From Tethya wilhelma (lineage: Eukaryota; Porifera; Demospongiae; Tethyida; Tethyidae), in NCBI GenBank assembly GCA_964030475.1, contig CAXIPT010000001.1, positions 1,449,278 to 1,513,277 on the forward strand: a stretch of 64,000 nt of DNA, written 5' to 3'. Of this stretch, positions 45,501 to 55,618 are shown piece after piece. The position numbers were made by a program, and so were the translations under genes. Numbering within the stretch: the stretch's first letter is position 1; the number at the start of each line of letters is the position of its first letter. The notes beneath the pieces were generated by a model. That model did no database searches and was not told the DNA's origin. It saw nothing but the letters and a program-made list of their open reading frames with translations.

Positions 45501-46850
45501 CAGAGTATAGGAGCTAAACACATCTTTGAAGCTCTCTGCCTACACAGTACTTTAAGGGAACTTGACTTATCAAACAATGAATTCGAAATGAGCTATAGAC
45601 AGGAAGCGGATTTTGGAGATGCTTTAAGAGCAATGCTGACTTCTTGCCAAACATTAACAAAACTTGGATTAAGTTCGTGTGGAATTGCATTTGCAGTATA
45701 CATAGCAACTGGTCTTGCCAAGAATCATTCACTGGAAATTCTCAATCTAGATGGTAATCACATTCAGAGTATAGACGCTAAATACATCTTTGGAGCTCTC
45801 TGCCTACACAGTGCTTTAAGGGAACTTGACTTATCAAACAATGAATTCGAAATGAGCCTTAAACAGGAAGCAGATTTTGGAGATGCTTTAAGAGCAATGC
45901 TGACTTCTTGCCAAACATTAAAGGAACTGTGTCACTATCTAAGCTCTCTGGTGACTGCTGGTATTATTACTCTACTGCTAGAGCTTCTGTGAGATTGACT
46001 TCTCCAGATGGCAATTCTATTAGAGAATTTCAATTCCGAGACTTGATTTTAAAGTAATTATATAATTTACATAATCCTATGTGTTTTGTTATGTCCCCCC
46101 TTGCACCTCTTCGTGGTGTGTAACAACAATAATAATAATAATAATAAGCGGTGTTTTGTTACTATAAATGGGTTGTAAACAGAAACCTTACAGTATTAAG
46201 TGCGCATTACGCGAGCTACCTAGGCTTGTAATAACAGCTGACCACATAGTACTATTACGCGAGTAAAAGCAAAATGCGCAATACACGGAGTAGTATGCAA
46301 ACGTTCCCGGACGTGGTACCCGCGTATCAACAAAAAACGTCACAAAACGTCATTATTTTTATTTTTAGCAACAAAACACCGCTTATATAGTGACACAGTT
46401 CCTTTAACAAAACTCGGATTAAGTTCATGTAGAATAAGGTTTACATCTGCACGTGAGCTTGCGGAAGGTCTTAAGAAGAATCATTCATTAAAAATTCTTG
46501 ACCTCAGTGACAATCAAATTCTACCTGTTGGAGCAGGAATGATATTTACTTCAATATCTGAACATAGCTCATTGGAGGAACTCAACTTATCAAAAAATTC
46601 CATTTTTAGGAAGTGGGATTTATCTACACCTGATAAAGAGATTGAACTAATGTTAACCCACAATCAAACATTGGCAAGACTTGACTTGAGTCACTGCGAG
46701 ATTCATGATATGACTGCTAGTTACATTCAGAGAGGACTTGAGAGTAATTGTTCCCTAAGAATTCTAGATCTGAGTTCTAATAAGATCAACAAACCAATTA
46801 ACCCAAGTTCTGGAAATCTTCAAATTATGTTCTCTAAAGAAGTTGATTGA
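38368..46850 (+). CDS. NLR-type receptor: DEATH-DEATH-NACHT-LRR, disrupted by a frameshift and a MITE insertion
   Basis: Cytoplasmic NOD-like receptor. Exons are 38368-38476, 38558-38905 and a large exon from 40781. DEATH domain 1 lies in 38558-38905 (SIRELRQLPVTKWYNLG onward). A second DEATH domain lies at about 40925-41190 (KWNEIGLALGFTTPELN). Its first helix is in a different frame from the rest: one base appears to be missing in the A run at 40971-40973. No GT-AG intron restores phase there. NACHT follows, with Walker A GIPGVGKST (41529-41555), Walker B VLFIFDGYDEL near 41747-41780 and sensor VVLTSRS. About 800 residues of divergent and canonical ribonuclease-inhibitor-type LRRs come next. 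A 482-bp element at 45922-46403 interrupts the LRRs. Frame reopens at 46404 and runs to TGA at 46848-46850. As it stands, translation would stop at 45990-45992. It is either a recent pseudogene or an allele affected by assembly or insertion. Confidence 0.85.
38906..40780 (+). other. Large NLR intron
   Basis: 1,875 bp between the DEATH-1 exon and the large exon. It contains the family A element at 39481-40195 and the (GT)n tract at 39530-39574. The rest is AT-rich and shows no coding signal. Confidence 0.6.
39481..40195. mobile_element. Non-autonomous inverted-repeat element, family A copy 3 (NLR intron)
   Basis: It begins AAGCCTTGGCATGTGAGTATC and ends GCTGAGGCTTGTGCACCACCGGTGCC, the same ends as the copies at 9248 and 15558. 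The inverted repeats are more degraded. Internal match: GAGGCTTTTGTGCTTCTCTG, followed by CGCTTACCTTCGA. The (GT)n tract at 39530-39574 sits where copies 1 and 2 have a shorter T/G-rich stretch. Confidence 0.78.
45438..45921 (+). repeat. 264-bp tandem duplication of an LRR pair in the NLR gene
   Basis: The block starting ATAGCAACTGGTCTTGCC at 45438 recurs at 45702, 264 nt (88 codons, about three LRRs) downstream, with few differences. Both copies encode IATGLAKNHSLEILNLDGNH and RELDLSNNEFEMS. The second copy is cut at 45921 by the MITE, and a more diverged unit continues after 46404. Confidence 0.93.
45922..46403. mobile_element. piggyBac-type MITE inserted in NLR coding sequence
   Basis: Length 482 bp, flanked by TTAA at 45918-45921 and TTAA at 46404-46407. 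The left end is AGGAACTGTGTCACTATCT. The right end in reverse complement is AGGAACTGTGTCACTATAT, so the terminal inverted repeats match over 17 bp exactly and about 23 bp with one mismatch. TTAA target duplication is diagnostic of the piggyBac superfamily. The empty site can be read from the tandem LRR copy at 45648-45665 (CAAACATTAACAAAACT), which is what results if the element and one TTAA are removed. It has no transposase ORF. The interior has CpG-containing short palindromic segments such as TTACGCGAG/CTCGCGTAA-like pieces. Confidence 0.92.
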
Positions 46851-47627
46851 ACCATTATGTAGCCAGTCACAGGCGTACAATATAATGTATCTTGTATATA
46901 AGATATTTTGATTAATTTGTATAATATTATTATAGTTCATGAAAATTGAATGCCTGCTTACTGTATCATGACATTAATGATTATTATGTTATACAGACCG
47001 TTTCTTCACAATTGCAAGTTCACATAATAATTGCTATATTTTTGAATTCAATTTTTTACTGATTGTACATATCACATGATCATGATCACTCTCAAAACTA
47101 GTGCATGTACCATACACACTAAAGTCCATCTGGTTTGAGAATGCTGGTAGAAAAACTTCAATAACTTTCTAAATATTCAACCGATTTCAAAATTTCAAGC
47201 ACCATTGGAAAGCACTCGTTTTCCCCGTTCTTTTGGTTGCTTTTTCAGCCTCCTACGCCTTAATTACCAATCAAAAGTTAGCTATTTTGTCCCATAGAAA
47301 AAGTATGGTTATGAATCTCATTAATTCACTTCCAGTGGCATTCTCAAACCAGAGGGACTTTAGTTATTCACATTAAGTCATTATAATTTAATAATCTGTG
47401 CTACAAATAATTGTTCTTTGGTTAATTGTAAATTTTTTTGTGAATTTTCTTAGCAGAAGTCAGATTAAATTTCCCAAAACATTAAATTTCAATCAGACTG
47501 AAACTAAACCGAAAGCACAATAAATTACTGCAAGATGATCATTATTATTATTATTATTGATTTCAATAAAAAAAATTAATCAATACACACAGCGCAACAT
47601 GCAAAGAACGAGTATAATGATTGTTTG
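46851..47627. other. Convergent intergenic region between NLR and beta-helix receptor genes
   Basis: 777 bp, very AT-rich, holding both 3' UTRs. It contains the family C MITE (47120-47362) and, near 47566, AATAAAAAAA on the + strand. No coding signal is seen. Confidence 0.55.
47120..47362. mobile_element. MITE family C, copy 2 (inverted relative to copy 1)
   Basis: The ends TAAAGTCCATCTGGTTTGAG and CTCAAACCAGAGGGACTTTA are mutual inverted repeats. The body is the reverse complement of 32018-32244; for example, GCACCATTGGAAAGC matches GCTTTCCAATGGTGC there. It is intergenic and non-coding. Confidence 0.85.
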
Positions 47628-48845
47628 CTAGTACTCTAACAGTGGTTCCCTAAGTCCAGTATTATAAGACTCTTCTACACTACCAACACCAGTACTGTTT
47701 CCACCTGGAGACTGAGGGAGGACTGATTCTCTTCTAGTGGAGGTGTCAGTTTTGATAGGATTACTGTTCTTCTGCTGACTAGACCGCTGTGGATGTTCCC
47801 CCATTGTCCCCTCCCCATCACTGAGGGGAGGCTCATCCATCTGGACAGAGGAACGGATGCTAGCCTTTCTCAATGACGACAAGGACACCTTCTCAGAGAG
47901 AAACCTCCTCCTGTGTAAACATTTTTAAAAAAAGAAAGATTGTTGTAAATGTGTTTCCCCACAAAAACATGCTGAGCAAACATTCATGGGATCAGATGGA
48001 ACTTCGGAACTAGCAGCAATTGCAAATGGGGTCCATACTTCAAGGTCTCTCTAAAGCTTGTCAGAGTGGCTGTGCTAGATTTACCAGGGGAGAACTACAT
48101 GTATGAAATTCTTACCACAGTGATCGACTGATTCTGAACAGCAGGTATCCAATACAGTAGACATAGGGCAGCAGCACCAGTGTAGTGGAGAGCCACTCAT
48201 CCACAGGGTTCTCTAGAGGATCGAGGTAGACCACAGTCACTGCCACCAGGTTGAGCAGGATGAGGGTCTCTATGACATTGATGTACCACTTCTCATAGGG
48301 TTTGATAATGACATGGACCAGCAAGACAGCTGTAGCTGCCAGTGCCATGAGGAACTGTGTGTGTGTGTAATGTGCATAAATTATGTAGACTATGTTAAGA
48401 GAACTTGTGTAAGAGCTGAGTCAAGTTATCTATTTCTTAGGAACAGTATCATAGCCTCAATCATCCCCAGGCCTTCTATCAGTTTCACATCAGGGAGGAT
48501 ATAACAAGAGGGGGAAAGTTAACAAAAAAAACAACACTAACAAATTGAGTGGGGTGGGCACTGGGTAGCTATTCTAAATATCCTTAATAATTTTAAATCA
48601 GGCCTTCCCCAGCTTTAGCAGTATAAAGCCAGGCCTACATACAAACATGTTGGTAAAGGTCTCAAGAAAGAAATAGAAAAGTTTAGCCTCACCAAGACAA
48701 GAGAGGGTCGAGCTAGGATGAGGATGTAGCCAAAGAAGACGAAGGGAAGACGTCGTCCAATGTCCCATCCTCCAAACCAAGCAAACTCCTTCTTGATCTC
48801 CTTAGTGAGGATGTCCACATACTGATGGAATTGCTGCAAGACAAC

Positions 48846-48879
<34 letters not shown>

Positions 48880-49704
48880 CACGCAATAAACAACATAAAC
48901 TAGCTGATATCAACAAATCTTAGACAATATTATTTTAACATCTGGCATCTGGCCACAGTAGTTTTGTATCCTTGTGACTCACTCTAGGTCTCTTGACACA
49001 GATGCAGCCAACTGCTACTGGCAGAGGAGCTACAAAGAGGAGCACCACCAACAGACCAACAACAAATGCCAGACCAAACTCTTTGAAACTGGAGCAGCTG
49101 ATGGCACCATCAAACTGAAACACCTACGAGTAGTGATAAACATACACAAACATTAAATTATATATCTACGTCACTGAACATGCTGTCCAGGACTTGGGAA
49201 TCAATGTGCAACGAAATAAACAACATGGTTGTGGACTTACAAATCCGAAATCTGTACTGATGCAACTGATCAACAAGAAGCTGGTGTCGGCTATGTATTT
49301 GTAAATGAACAGAGATAAGAAAATGATGCCCTTTAGAGCCGAACGGTTGCTGAGAATCCTCAGTTTTCTTGCCCTGTGGAACAAAACGGCCAAAAGTTAG
49401 CTAGTATGTCTAAAGATTATTGTAATGATACCCTCAGCCACCATGGGTAACAAAAAATGACAAAAAGTTGGTAGGCCTATATGACATTGTTTAGAAGACC
49501 ATTGTGATGTTACTAGCAGCCACCACTGACCAGGTGTAGAGAAGCTATAACTTACAAGAAGACATAGATGGTGACCATGCCAAGGGCCAGGAGGGGTGAG
49601 ATGTAGCCCAGTGGAGCCAGGTGGTGGGCTCTTAATGAGGAGGAGATGCAGAGGGGAATGGGGATGCTGAATCCTAGCAAGTTGAGGACAATACCTAGTG
49701 GCTG

Positions 49705-49758
<54 letters not shown>

Positions 49759-50950
49759 TCACTCAAACATAATGCTAACTGTGTTTGTGATATAAAAGTA
49801 GATTCAGAAGCCACTTACATCAATAGCTTTACTTTCTGACTGAGTCTGTAATACAATGAATGGCCTGTACACCAAACCAATCACCTACAAGAAGAGAGAG
49901 GGAGAGAGAGAGAAAGATTGAGAGAAGAGATCAACTTTTCCACCTCAAACAATATAGCTAGGTTTGTACTATTCAATGATGTGTGCACACAATACAGCTG
50001 TCTTTTGACTGTCCATATAAATTGATCCATGTCATGTGACTCACTCACTCACTCACTCACTCACTCACTGACCTGAGCATAGAAGATGAATCCCTTCAGT
50101 TCATTTGGCAACTCAACATCCAGAATGAGTATCAACAGAGACACCCCCACCACAAGAAAACCTGAAGACAACAGACCACAAGAATCCAGTCACTATTGCA
50201 AAAGCCTCAAACTGGTTGTCTTCTTACACAGAGCAATGAACAGCACCAGACCAGCCACACACAGAGATGAGGGGGTACACGACTGGAGGTCAAGGGTCAC
50301 ACCAAAGTCATCCATACACTCTCCACAAAGAACACCTTGGATTTCAAGGAGAGTGAAAGAGAGAGAGAGTCAAAAAAAACATAAACTAGCTATTATTCAT
50401 TTACATTAAAGACTGGGCAGCCAACAGGAGTCAAACCCAGGACCATTCATTCACTGCACTGGTGTAAGCCACCATGTAGATTGATAACTGGTCAACACAC
50501 CTCGTCTTCCCTTGCTGCACTGGTTGTCAGGTTCATCAAAGTTATAGAGACAGCCTGGCAGGTTCCCATCTCTGCTGCACTGGACGTAGGAGGGCAGCAC
50601 GTTGGTGGTGAGCAGTCTGTTGGTGGTGTTGTCCACACTCCCCCACACCCCAGTCTAGAGACAACAAACAATCACCAAAAACACACTTTCAAAATCATGA
50701 CATAAAAATGAGGCTAACTAAATATAGCTTGGATTGCTACATGAATATTTCCTGTAGAGATATAGAGATATAGTAGTGGTCAATGTCTCACCCTGAGGTA
50801 GATGTATCGATTGTTCTCGTCACATCGCACTATGTCACCATCGTCAAGGTTGCATTCACACACACACGACGCCGTGTCCAGGATGTAGCCTGGGTGACAG
50901 CCACTTACACTCAGGTTTAACTGGTAACCAAATCCCTAGAGGGGTTGGGG

Positions 50951-51023
<73 letters not shown>

Positions 51024-52531
51024 AGAGAAATAAAAATACAGAGATACAAACTGTATATACATGCTGCAGTGAAAATTGACAAACAAAGAAGGAGAGAGGG
51101 CGGGTGGTGTTGCTCACTCACCAGTGTCCCAGGCAGGGAGAAGTCCAGTGAGAAATCCCTTCCCACTCTAGTCTCACTGACAAACTCCTGACAAGAAGAA
51201 ACATCGTTGACACTGAACAACGTCAGGAAGTCAGGTATCTGATAGTTGTAGGTCTCATTGTTGGCAGGCAGGCCATCTAGAGACTGAACACGAGAGAGAC
51301 AAGAGGTGAACGCTACTCTTGAACCTCTTTCACAACTTTTCTCCGACTTACTGTATCACCTTGAGGGCCTTGAAGAGACCAGACGGCTTCACGACTGTTG
51401 TTGACCTGATCTTGAGACTGGAGCTCCAACGACAGTGTCTCCCCCGGCTGAACTGTTGTGAACTGAGGATGTAGGATATAGGATCACAGCACAGTACTAA
51501 TAATGGACCACAGGACAGTACAGTACACAGCACAGTACTAATAATCAACCACACAGCTACTATATTCAACATTGATATATCAATTTGGATGATGTAGGAC
51601 TGGGTAGCCTCGCTTCAAGGTTCCTTGCCTGCCTGTAAAATGGCGGAGAGGCTGGGAACGAGGCAAGGACTGGGTGCATGAATGTACAGAGTGTGTTACT
51701 AACATTGGCTGTTGCAAATATTCGGTAAGGATCAGTAGCCAATCGAACATCCTCTTGTCCTGACAGCTGTAGTGTGTTGCCTCTAAGAAAAGAAAATAAA
51801 CAACCACATCATCACAACACTTTCATATAAGATGCTCTTGAAAACACTAACTCATAGTAAAATGGCGACAGGTGTAACAGATTCTGTGGGAAATGAAATA
51901 TGGGGTTGGTTGTGACGATGTCGTTGCCTAGCCACAGACACAGCTGCATGTCAGAGGCATAGATGGCCGCTCCACTCAAACGAGCAGTGTTGTTGATGAA
52001 ACTGATGTTGACATTCTATGAATATATGTGTGTGTGTGTGTATACAAATGAGTGCATTTGTGTGTGGGTATGTACACATGTATCCAAGGAAACAGATTGA
52101 AGCTGTCTCTTCCCAAAGACCTTAGCTTCAAGGTCTGTTGTTGGGAGGTAGGCTCAGACCACAAAGGGAGGGTGTGCTGATCACCTCATTAAAAGTTCAA
52201 GAATACAATACACTACTCTATTCCAGTACTGCACATCATATTGGACTACCATATAAGCTGTGTGTGTTCACATGCACATAAAACAATAAGCATTGATTAA
52301 AGCTTTTAGTTGTGGTGTGTGTAAATGTAAAAAGACTTGTAGCCACTTACGGTCCAGTTCTGAGGGGGTACGTCTCTTCCTGATGGATCACTGTACTGTA
52401 TGAAGCACAGCCGATTGAAGATGGTTGTGGTGTACCTGATAGCTGGGAAGGTGACGTGGATACCTCCACCAGACTCCTCTGCTGTGTTGTTGATGAAGGA
52501 GACATTAACATTTGGAGTGATCTCCATCTGG

Positions 52532-52581
<50 letters not shown>

Positions 52582-52798
52582 GTGAACAGGTTTAGCATAC
52601 ATCTGTTATGGACTGGAATCTAAACTATAAACCACCAAAGATTGTCACAACTGCTTGAATACACAATGGAGTACATAACTATCATGCCTCACCATAGACA
52701 ACAGAGCGAGGGAAGAAATGCTACTCTCTGTGATAATGAAACTAGATAATCTAAGCATGATTACACACACACACGCGCACATGCACACGCACACACAC

Positions 52799-52836
<38 letters not shown>

Positions 52837-55413
52837 CACACACACACACACACGCATACCAAGCATCTGTCATCCATGGCAACGCCTCCTCCAAACATAG
52901 CAGTGTTACTATGAAACAACAGAGTCCCCCTCACTCTGAGAATGGTGTTGAGCAGTGTGACCCCTCCGCCAATGTTGTTCCTGAAGAAGTTGTAGCCATT
53001 GAAGTTCATGGGGAAACGAAACGTGACCAATGCACTTCCGTGCTCAGCCGTTTGTTCACTTGAAGTGTTGTTGTCAAATGTACTGGAAAGAAAGAGGAAA
53101 CAATGCAAATCACTTTCACTTTCAATAATATTATGAGCATAGTAAACTGAGATGATACTCATAGAGCCACCATGTTGTTTATAACATGTGCAATTTTGAT
53201 ACAAGCCAAGCTATAACTACACATTGACTACGGATTGATTCTTAAGCCAAATTATTTGGCAAAAAAACTAGTGAGAAAGAGCCTGGTTTGAAACAGGGAA
53301 AACACATCGATACAGTTCTTAAGACTCACCAGTTTGTGAAATTCACAGGGAACCCAACCTCATCCACGTGTACCAATGAGAAGAGACATACCAAGCATCT
53401 ATCATCCATGGCAACACCTCCTCCAAACATAGCAGTGTTACTATGAAACAACAGAGTCCCCCTCACTCTGAGAATGGTGTTGAGCAGTGTGACCCCTCCG
53501 CCAATGTTGTTCCTGAAGAAGTTGTACCCATTGAAGTTCATGGGGAAACGAAACGTGACCAATGCACTTCCGTGCTCAGCCGTTTGTTCACTTGAAGTGT
53601 TGTTGTCAAATGTACTGGAAAGAAAGAGGAAACAACTTTCACTTTCAATAATATTATGAGCATAGTAAACTGAGGTGATACTGATAGAGCCACCATGTTG
53701 TTTGTAACATGTGAAATTTTGATACAAGCCAAGCAAGCTATAACTACACATTGACTGTGGATTGATTCTTAAGCCAAATTATTTGGCAAAAAAACTAGTG
53801 AGAAATAGCCTGGTTTGAAACAGGGAGAACATATCAATACATTTCTTTAGACCCACCAGTTTGTGAAATTCACGGGGAACCCAACCTCGTCCACGTGCAC
53901 CAATGAGAAGAGACCAACTGCCGATCCTTCGTTGAGAGCAGCATTTTCACGAAAGTCACAATTGACAAAGTTAGCACTGTCCGGCCACTGGATGCTATTG
54001 ATGCTGGTGTCATAGAGAGCTATACTGAATGCACCACCAGCATTGGCACTGTTTCTTTCAAAGTCGCAATCTTCAATCACAAATGTGTTGTTGAAAGAAA
54101 AACTGAAAGAGTTTAAGCTCACGGCTCCACCAGAAGACTCGACACTGTTGCCAATAAACTTGTTCCTCAATAGCCTCACGCTACTTGTGGAGAAGTTCTC
54201 AGACAGGGAAAAGTACACAGCTCCTCCGTCAACCTCAGCTTGGTTATCGATGAAGTAACAATCAGAAATGTCGATATCTGCAAACTCTACTTGTGCCAAA
54301 CGTATCAGCACAGCCCCACCATGGCCGTTGGCTCTGAACAGAGTGGGTCGTGTGTTGTTGGCATCGTTTGTGTTGGCCGAATTATTGACAAAGTAGCAGT
54401 CGTTGATACTAATCTGGGTATCATTCAAACCTCGGCTGAAGAAAGTGAAGGCACCTGCTGTGGTGATGCTGTCGTAGAGCTGACTGATGGTGGTCTCATT
54501 GGTGTCTCTCTCGGCAGGAACTTGGTTACGATTGTGAGAGAAATTGGTGCGAATGATGGCAATCGAATGTACAAACTGCAATTGTAGTACAGACCCTGTG
54601 TTATACCTGTATGTAGGCACATGAAATTGTAGTATTAGGAATCACATAGGTATTCAATGCAAGAGTATCAACTTGAAATATACAGTGACTCTACCCTCTC
54701 ACCCCACCTCTCTCTTCCGTGGCCCCCACAAGGGTTCACTGGAAGATACTATCTGCCAACAGATTCCCAGAGGGGTGGGGGGACATACAAAGCTTATAAT
54801 TATGCACATATTAATTAGAGTATTCATACTCAATCTTGAGGGTATATTTTCTATTAGCTCACATGAATGAGCAGTCTTCAACAAGCACCTCTGATGACCT
54901 GTTGATGAATATGTTTGGACTCAGCGGTCCACAGTCCTCGAAACGAATCCCCTTGAAGGTGATCCCTTCATTATGGCATGCGATTAGGTTACGAGTGGCA
55001 TTAGTGTCGTTGGAGCATGTTATGACTGCCCCCCCTGTGTTCACAGCCTCGATGGTGATGTTAGCTCCTCTGACGATCACAAGGCACTCACTTAGCTGGT
55101 GAACACCGTCCAAGAGTCTTACAACAACATCTTCAAGTTGGTCAGTCGTGTTGGCAAAGCACCTCCTGGCTACATCACAGTCCACATCACCTAGAGCTCT
55201 GTTGAGTGTTTTACACGGGGTCTCACTGACTGTTGTATTTGGTGTGTCAGTGATGTTTTGTCTCTCTTGAAGGGAGTTACACTGGGTATCATTTCCGTTG
55301 TCTGGATCAACGTAGACTTGGTGGTATGCTGCAGCTGACCAGCAACTGATTCTGGTACTCAGTGAGAGAATGGACACAGCCAGAAGGAGACAAACGGCAC
55401 GACCACCTTCCAT
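47628..55413 (-). CDS. Beta-helix ectodomain multipass membrane protein (receptor-like), family member 1
   Basis: Coding exons in order: 55413-54863, 54606-53857, 53614-53330, 53082-52860, 52527-52351, 52015-51852, 51782-51704, 51462-51352, 51283-51122, 50935-50792, 50654-50501, 50335-50228, 50161-50073, 49884-49819, 49701-49556, 49373-49241, 49123-48983, 48833-48693, 48354-48116 and 47910-47628. They total 1,381 residues with consistent phases. The N-terminus has a signal peptide (MEGGRAVCLLLAVSILS). The ectodomain has repeated V/I-x-D/N-C-x-F and N-N-S-A-x-x-x-G-G-A motifs typical of right-handed beta-helices of the chlamydial Pmp-like kind. A Cys-rich region with LCGEC (exon 50228) follows, then about nine hydrophobic segments with WDIGRRLPF and KPYEKW motifs. 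The tail is charged (about 85 residues) and Ser-rich. It is homologous to the gene at 55619. Function is unknown. A TRP-like or adhesion-type sensor is possible. Confidence 0.85.
50951..51018. repeat. (GA)n microsatellite, (CT)n on the coding strand, before a beta-helix receptor exon
   Basis: On the minus strand this is a CT tract ending at the acceptor of exon 50935-50792. A similar tract at 52528-52580 precedes exon 52527-52351. Confidence 0.95.
52764..52857. repeat. (CA)n-rich microsatellite in a receptor intron
   Basis: Interrupted CA repeats lie immediately downstream (on the coding strand) of the donor of exon 53082-52860. They begin a few bases into the intron, and the donor itself reads GTATGCGTGTG. 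Confidence 0.9.
52860..53916 (-). repeat. About 532-bp intragenic tandem duplication creating a fused exon
   Basis: Exon 53082-52860 and the 3' half of the intron before it recur 532 bp away at 53614-53392. Between them, 53332-53390 is a second copy of the last part of exon 54606-53857, encoding LFSLVHVDEVGFPVNFTNW. The donor at the end of the 53392 exon is bypassed in frame, so exon 53614-53330 reads through DDRCLVCLFSLVHVD and uses the copied phase-2 donor. The frame remains open and phase matches the next exon. Confidence 0.92.
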
Positions 55414-55618
55414 GATCTTCTCAATACCTCTATATAGACTACAGCACTTATATGGTCTAGTCAGCAAAACAAACTGGGCTATTTTTAGGTTCACGACTCG
55501 ATCCTTACCGCGTACTCTGAACTTAACCACAATTGATGCTAAAACTTGCATAGTGTGCATAAGTGACCACAAAGAGTGAGTGCATGACCTGCAAGCTCTA
55601 CGTGGAGAAAGAAAGTCG
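55414..55618. promoter_or_regulatory. Bidirectional promoter of two divergent beta-helix receptor genes
   Basis: 205 bp between divergent start codons at 55413 (-) and 55619 (+). On the minus strand, TATATAG (about 55433-55438) and a CATATAAG-like motif (about 55448-55455) are TATA-like, but they lie close to the ATG. The arrangement would allow co-expression of the two paralogues (inference). Confidence 0.5.

Noticed and set aside
50086..50409. Plus-strand ORF within the minus-strand receptor gene
   Set aside because: Antisense to receptor exons 50161-50073 and 50335-50228; the exon pattern is fully explained on the minus strand.
51352..51460. Arg-rich alternative frame in receptor exon 51462-51352
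   Set aside because: Acceptor phase and the sense of FTTVQPGETLSLELQ support the other frame, which also keeps the total length divisible by three.
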